Positions 62,519 through 64,000 of a DNA stretch of 64,000 bases are shown here, in pieces. A model generated the notes under the pieces. That model was not told the DNA's origin, did no database searches, and saw only the letters and a list, made by a program, of their open reading frames with translations. The translations under genes and the position numbers were made by a program. The first letter of the stretch is position 1. Every line of letters begins with the position of its first letter. The stretch spans positions 115,328-179,327 of the forward strand of contig JAFTYU010000005.1 of the NCBI GenBank assembly GCA_017461235.1, read 5' to 3'. The DNA is from Clostridia bacterium. Lineage in GTDB: Bacteria; Bacillota; Clostridia; Oscillospirales; Acutalibacteraceae.

Positions 62519-62541
62519 TAATATAAAGCGAGGTGTTTTAT

Positions 62542-62949
62542 ATGACATTAGACGAAATTTATGAATCATTTATTTGGGATACATCATACACTGATGAAGA
62601 ATATGAATCTAAGATTGCTGTTGGTATAAATGAGGCCCAAAATTATAAATACCTTTATCCTTTTATTCAACCAGTAATTCCCGAAAAATCAAAATGCATA
62701 TGGGAACCGTGTGCAAGGATTGTTGCATTAAAATCAGATGAAGAACTCAAGCCATATTTGTATTTATTATTTGAGTGGTTACAAGATTTGAATTGGCCTG
62801 GCGCTTATGTGATTTTTGAGAGATTATTAAAAATGCCTTTTTCATTATTGGAAAATGAATTAAATCATTGTAAACGGCGAGCCAAAAGAGAAAACGATGA
62901 GTTGTGGTTGATGGCTCTTGAAGATTTTAGCAAACAAATAAATTTGTAA
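62542..62949 (+). CDS. DUF5071-like protein, possible immunity or cargo protein
   Basis: 135 residues, soluble, with the WLQDLNWPGAYVIFERLL segment I associate with DUF5071 domains. The start is ATG 62542 with GAGGTG 9 nt upstream; GTG 62533 is a weaker option. It sits between two copies of the recombinase 3' end and an 18-nt inverted repeat, so it appears to be cargo of a mobile element. DUF5071 and SMI1/KNR4-like small domains sometimes act as toxin immunity proteins; no toxin is visible. Confidence 0.6.
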   Translation: MTLDEIYESFIWDTSYTDEEYESKIAVGINEAQNYKYLYPFIQPVIPEKSKCIWEPCARIVALKSDEELKPYLYLLFEWLQDLNWPGAYVIFERLLKMPFSLLENELNHCKRRAKRENDELWLMALEDFSKQINL

Positions 62950-62988
62950 TTTTAAAACAAAACCCACTTTGACATCTTTGCAGTAAAG

Positions 62989-63020
62989 TTGAAAGTGTCA
63001 TAGTGGGTTATATACTTTGA
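62989..63020 (+). repeat. 32-nt interspersed repeat, copy 2
   Basis: 30/32 identical to 56268-56299. Here the surrounding CCACT...AGTGG and TGACA/TGTCA arms form a hairpin just downstream of the DUF5071 gene, which may act as its terminator. Confidence 0.75.
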
Positions 63021-63034
63021 TATGAATATAAAAA

Positions 63035-63074
63035 ATTGAGTATTCACAGGTCAAATCCCTTATGAATACTCAAT
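63035..63074. other. hairpin containing the right copy of the 18-nt inverted repeat
   Basis: ATTGAGTATTCA pairs perfectly with TGAATACTCAAT around a 16-nt loop. The right copy of the inverted repeat (63054-63071) overlaps it. Confidence 0.5.
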
Positions 63075-63075
63075 A

Positions 63076-63097
63076 TGGTGCCGGTGACCGGACTTGA
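63076..63097 (-). pseudogene. tRNA-Leu 3' end fragment
   Basis: On the minus strand TCAAGTCCGGTCACCGGCAC followed by CA is the 3' half of a leucine tRNA (T-loop, acceptor CACCGGC, A, CCA). The rest of the tRNA is absent. Such fragments mark integration sites of elements that target tRNA genes. Confidence 0.4.
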
Positions 63098-63169
63098 TGG
63101 GCTCTGCCCATCATTCGCTGCGTTACACTTGCGAACACCCGATTATGTTCGCCTTCGGCGAGAACCGGT
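63098..63169. other. hairpin-rich spacer between GGACTTGA and TCAAGTCC
   Basis: The flanking 8-mers GGACTTGA (63090-63097) and TCAAGTCC (63170-63177) are inverted repeats. Between them lie TGGGCTCTGCCCA, a TTCGC/GCGAA pair and GCCTTCGGC, reminiscent of the mini-hairpin arrays. Non-coding. Confidence 0.4.
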
Positions 63170-63240
63170 TCAAGTCCTTTTTCTTTCACTAAAACAAAAA
63201 TAGAGAATCTACACTAATGTGTAAATTCTCTATTTGGTGC
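63170..63240 (-). repeat. 71-nt direct repeat, copy 2
   Basis: Overlaps the last codons of the recombinase and its terminator hairpin (AGAGAATTTACAC pairing with GTGTAGATTCTCT on the minus strand, then TTTTTGTTTT). See 62391-62461. Confidence 0.85.
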
Positions 63241-64000
63241 ACCTGACACCTTGAAATCCGAACCCAATGCCGACTTTTCGAGGTCGGCAAAGGTTATGGT
63301 TTCAGTACCGTCTTTGAAGTTAAAGGTAATAACCATTCTGTCTTCAAATAAGAATACTGAATTTACAAAGTTGTTGATTAATGTTCTTCTGTGGTCAAAC
63401 TTCTTTGGATTAAGTTTACGGAACTTATAGAACCAATATAAAATCTCCTCACGGGTAAGTTTTGGTCTTGACTTTTCTTCTTTCATAATCCTGATTGAAA
63501 GCTCACTCTTTTCAGCCTCAAGCTCTTCCATTCGTTCTTTGGTTGTAGGTGTAATGATACCTTTCTCCATGGCAGTAATGAGATTGTTGATAGCTGTCAG
63601 AGTCTGTGCATATTGCTTTTGAAGTATGGGTAGAACTGTGCTTTCCTTGTTAAAGGTTTCAAGAGCTTGGTCAGTTAAAAATTCTATGGTTTCATCGTTC
63701 ATGATTAATCTGCGGATACTGTCAACAACAATGTCCTCAATCCAAGCCTTTTTGACTGTTTTCTTGTCACAGCCTTTGTGATTCTTTACACTTACGCACT
63801 TGTAATAACGGTGTACAAACTTTGTTCTGCTTGTACCGCTTTCACCTACCATAAGGCATTGACACTTGCCGCAATAGAGCTTTGTAGTTAAAAGATATTC
63901 ATCTTCCGCTTTGTGCTTTGCAGGGGCTTTCTTATTCTGCTTCATTTTTTCCTGTACCAATTCAAACAACTCCTTATCAACTATTGCGGGAATTCCTCCC
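63214..64000 (-). CDS. large serine recombinase, C-terminal part (partial)
   Basis: The frame is open to the right edge, so only the last 262 codons are in the window. They begin in GGIPAIVDKELFELVQEKM, the family's conserved recombinase-domain end, then a zinc beta-ribbon with Cys pairs (LYCGKCQCLMVGES, YYKCVSVKNHKGCDKK), a long coiled coil (about 120-185) and a C-terminal arm. Large serine recombinases integrate phages, ICEs and other elements at specific att sites without host factors. Its 3' end is duplicated at 62391-62461. The catalytic N-terminus lies outside the window. Confidence 0.9.
   Translation of the reverse strand, partial: GGIPAIVDKELFELVQEKMKQNKKAPAKHKAEDEYLLTTKLYCGKCQCLMVGESGTSRTKFVHRYYKCVSVKNHKGCDKKTVKKAWIEDIVVDSIRRLIMNDETIEFLTDQALETFNKESTVLPILQKQYAQTLTAINNLITAMEKGIITPTTKERMEELEAEKSELSIRIMKEEKSRPKLTREEILYWFYKFRKLNPKKFDHRRTLINNFVNSVFLFEDRMVITFNFKDGTETITFADLEKSALGSDFKVSGAPNREFTH

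Overview
This window looks like a chromosomal segment of an anaerobic, low-GC Gram-positive bacterium of the class Clostridia, most likely a gut member of the Oscillospiraceae/Ruminococcaceae. The placement is inferred from gene content: an IspH-ribosomal protein S1 fusion, McsA/McsB, a sporulation-type sigma factor, rubrerythrin, acetate kinase, a dockerin-bearing papain-like protease and a BspA-like secreted protein. No rRNA is present to confirm it.

Layout. 1-3.5 kb: an aromatic amino acid operon (aminotransferase, pheA, aroB; aroB runs off the left edge) preceded by a promoter, a tiny Tyr/Phe-rich leader peptide and an intrinsic terminator, the layout of ribosome-mediated attenuation. 3.5-8 kb: small membrane and lipoproteins, a HAD phosphatase, nagB, nnrD and a short membrane protein with an SOS-like operator arrangement. 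8.3-14 kb (plus): obg, mrnC, lepA and a GH36 glycosidase. 14-20.6 kb (minus): tig-clpP-clpX-lon-engB. 20.7-28.1 kb (minus): a metallophosphoesterase, thrC, a D,D-carboxypeptidase, and tcdA-yhaM-DUF2804-prmA. 28-37 kb: a class B PBP, a zinc-ribbon protein with a structured leader, a SigH-like sigma factor, and tmcAL-HI0933 flavoprotein-cmk-ispH/rpsA. 37-44 kb: ackA, a secreted cysteine protease, a DMT transporter, mcsB/mcsA and two very small genes. 44-53 kb (minus): phosphoglucomutase, flavoprotein, HAD phosphatase, ProX, a BspA-like protein, and an amino-sugar cluster (GH84, SIS protein, GlcNAc-kinase-like protein, ceramidase-like protein). 53-56 kb: rubrerythrin and a sigma / membrane anti-sigma / secreted Cys-rich protein module. 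56-61 kb: a palindrome-rich insertion, a GtrA-like protein, an MIF-like tautomerase, hemolysin III, an M20 hydrolase and glycerate kinase. 61-64 kb: a mobile-element boundary with a second mini-hairpin array, tRNA-Arg(CCG), duplicated 3' ends of a large serine recombinase gene, a DUF5071 gene and the recombinase itself, which runs off the right edge.

The most interesting items are: (i) the putative Tyr/Phe attenuator, since Firmicutes usually use T-boxes for such operons; (ii) the sigma/anti-sigma/secreted-protein module, with two matching promoter-like sequences (GTGAC-N15-GTCATAWATAAA) on either side of the sigma gene; (iii) two arrays of tiny hairpins separated by short direct repeats that switch to the reverse complement in the right half; (iv) the recombinase scar at the right end; and (v) an unidentified 88-nt structured leader upstream of a zinc-ribbon gene.

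Start codons were chosen from ribosome binding sites, and several differ from the longest open frame. All promoter, hairpin and operator calls were made by eye.
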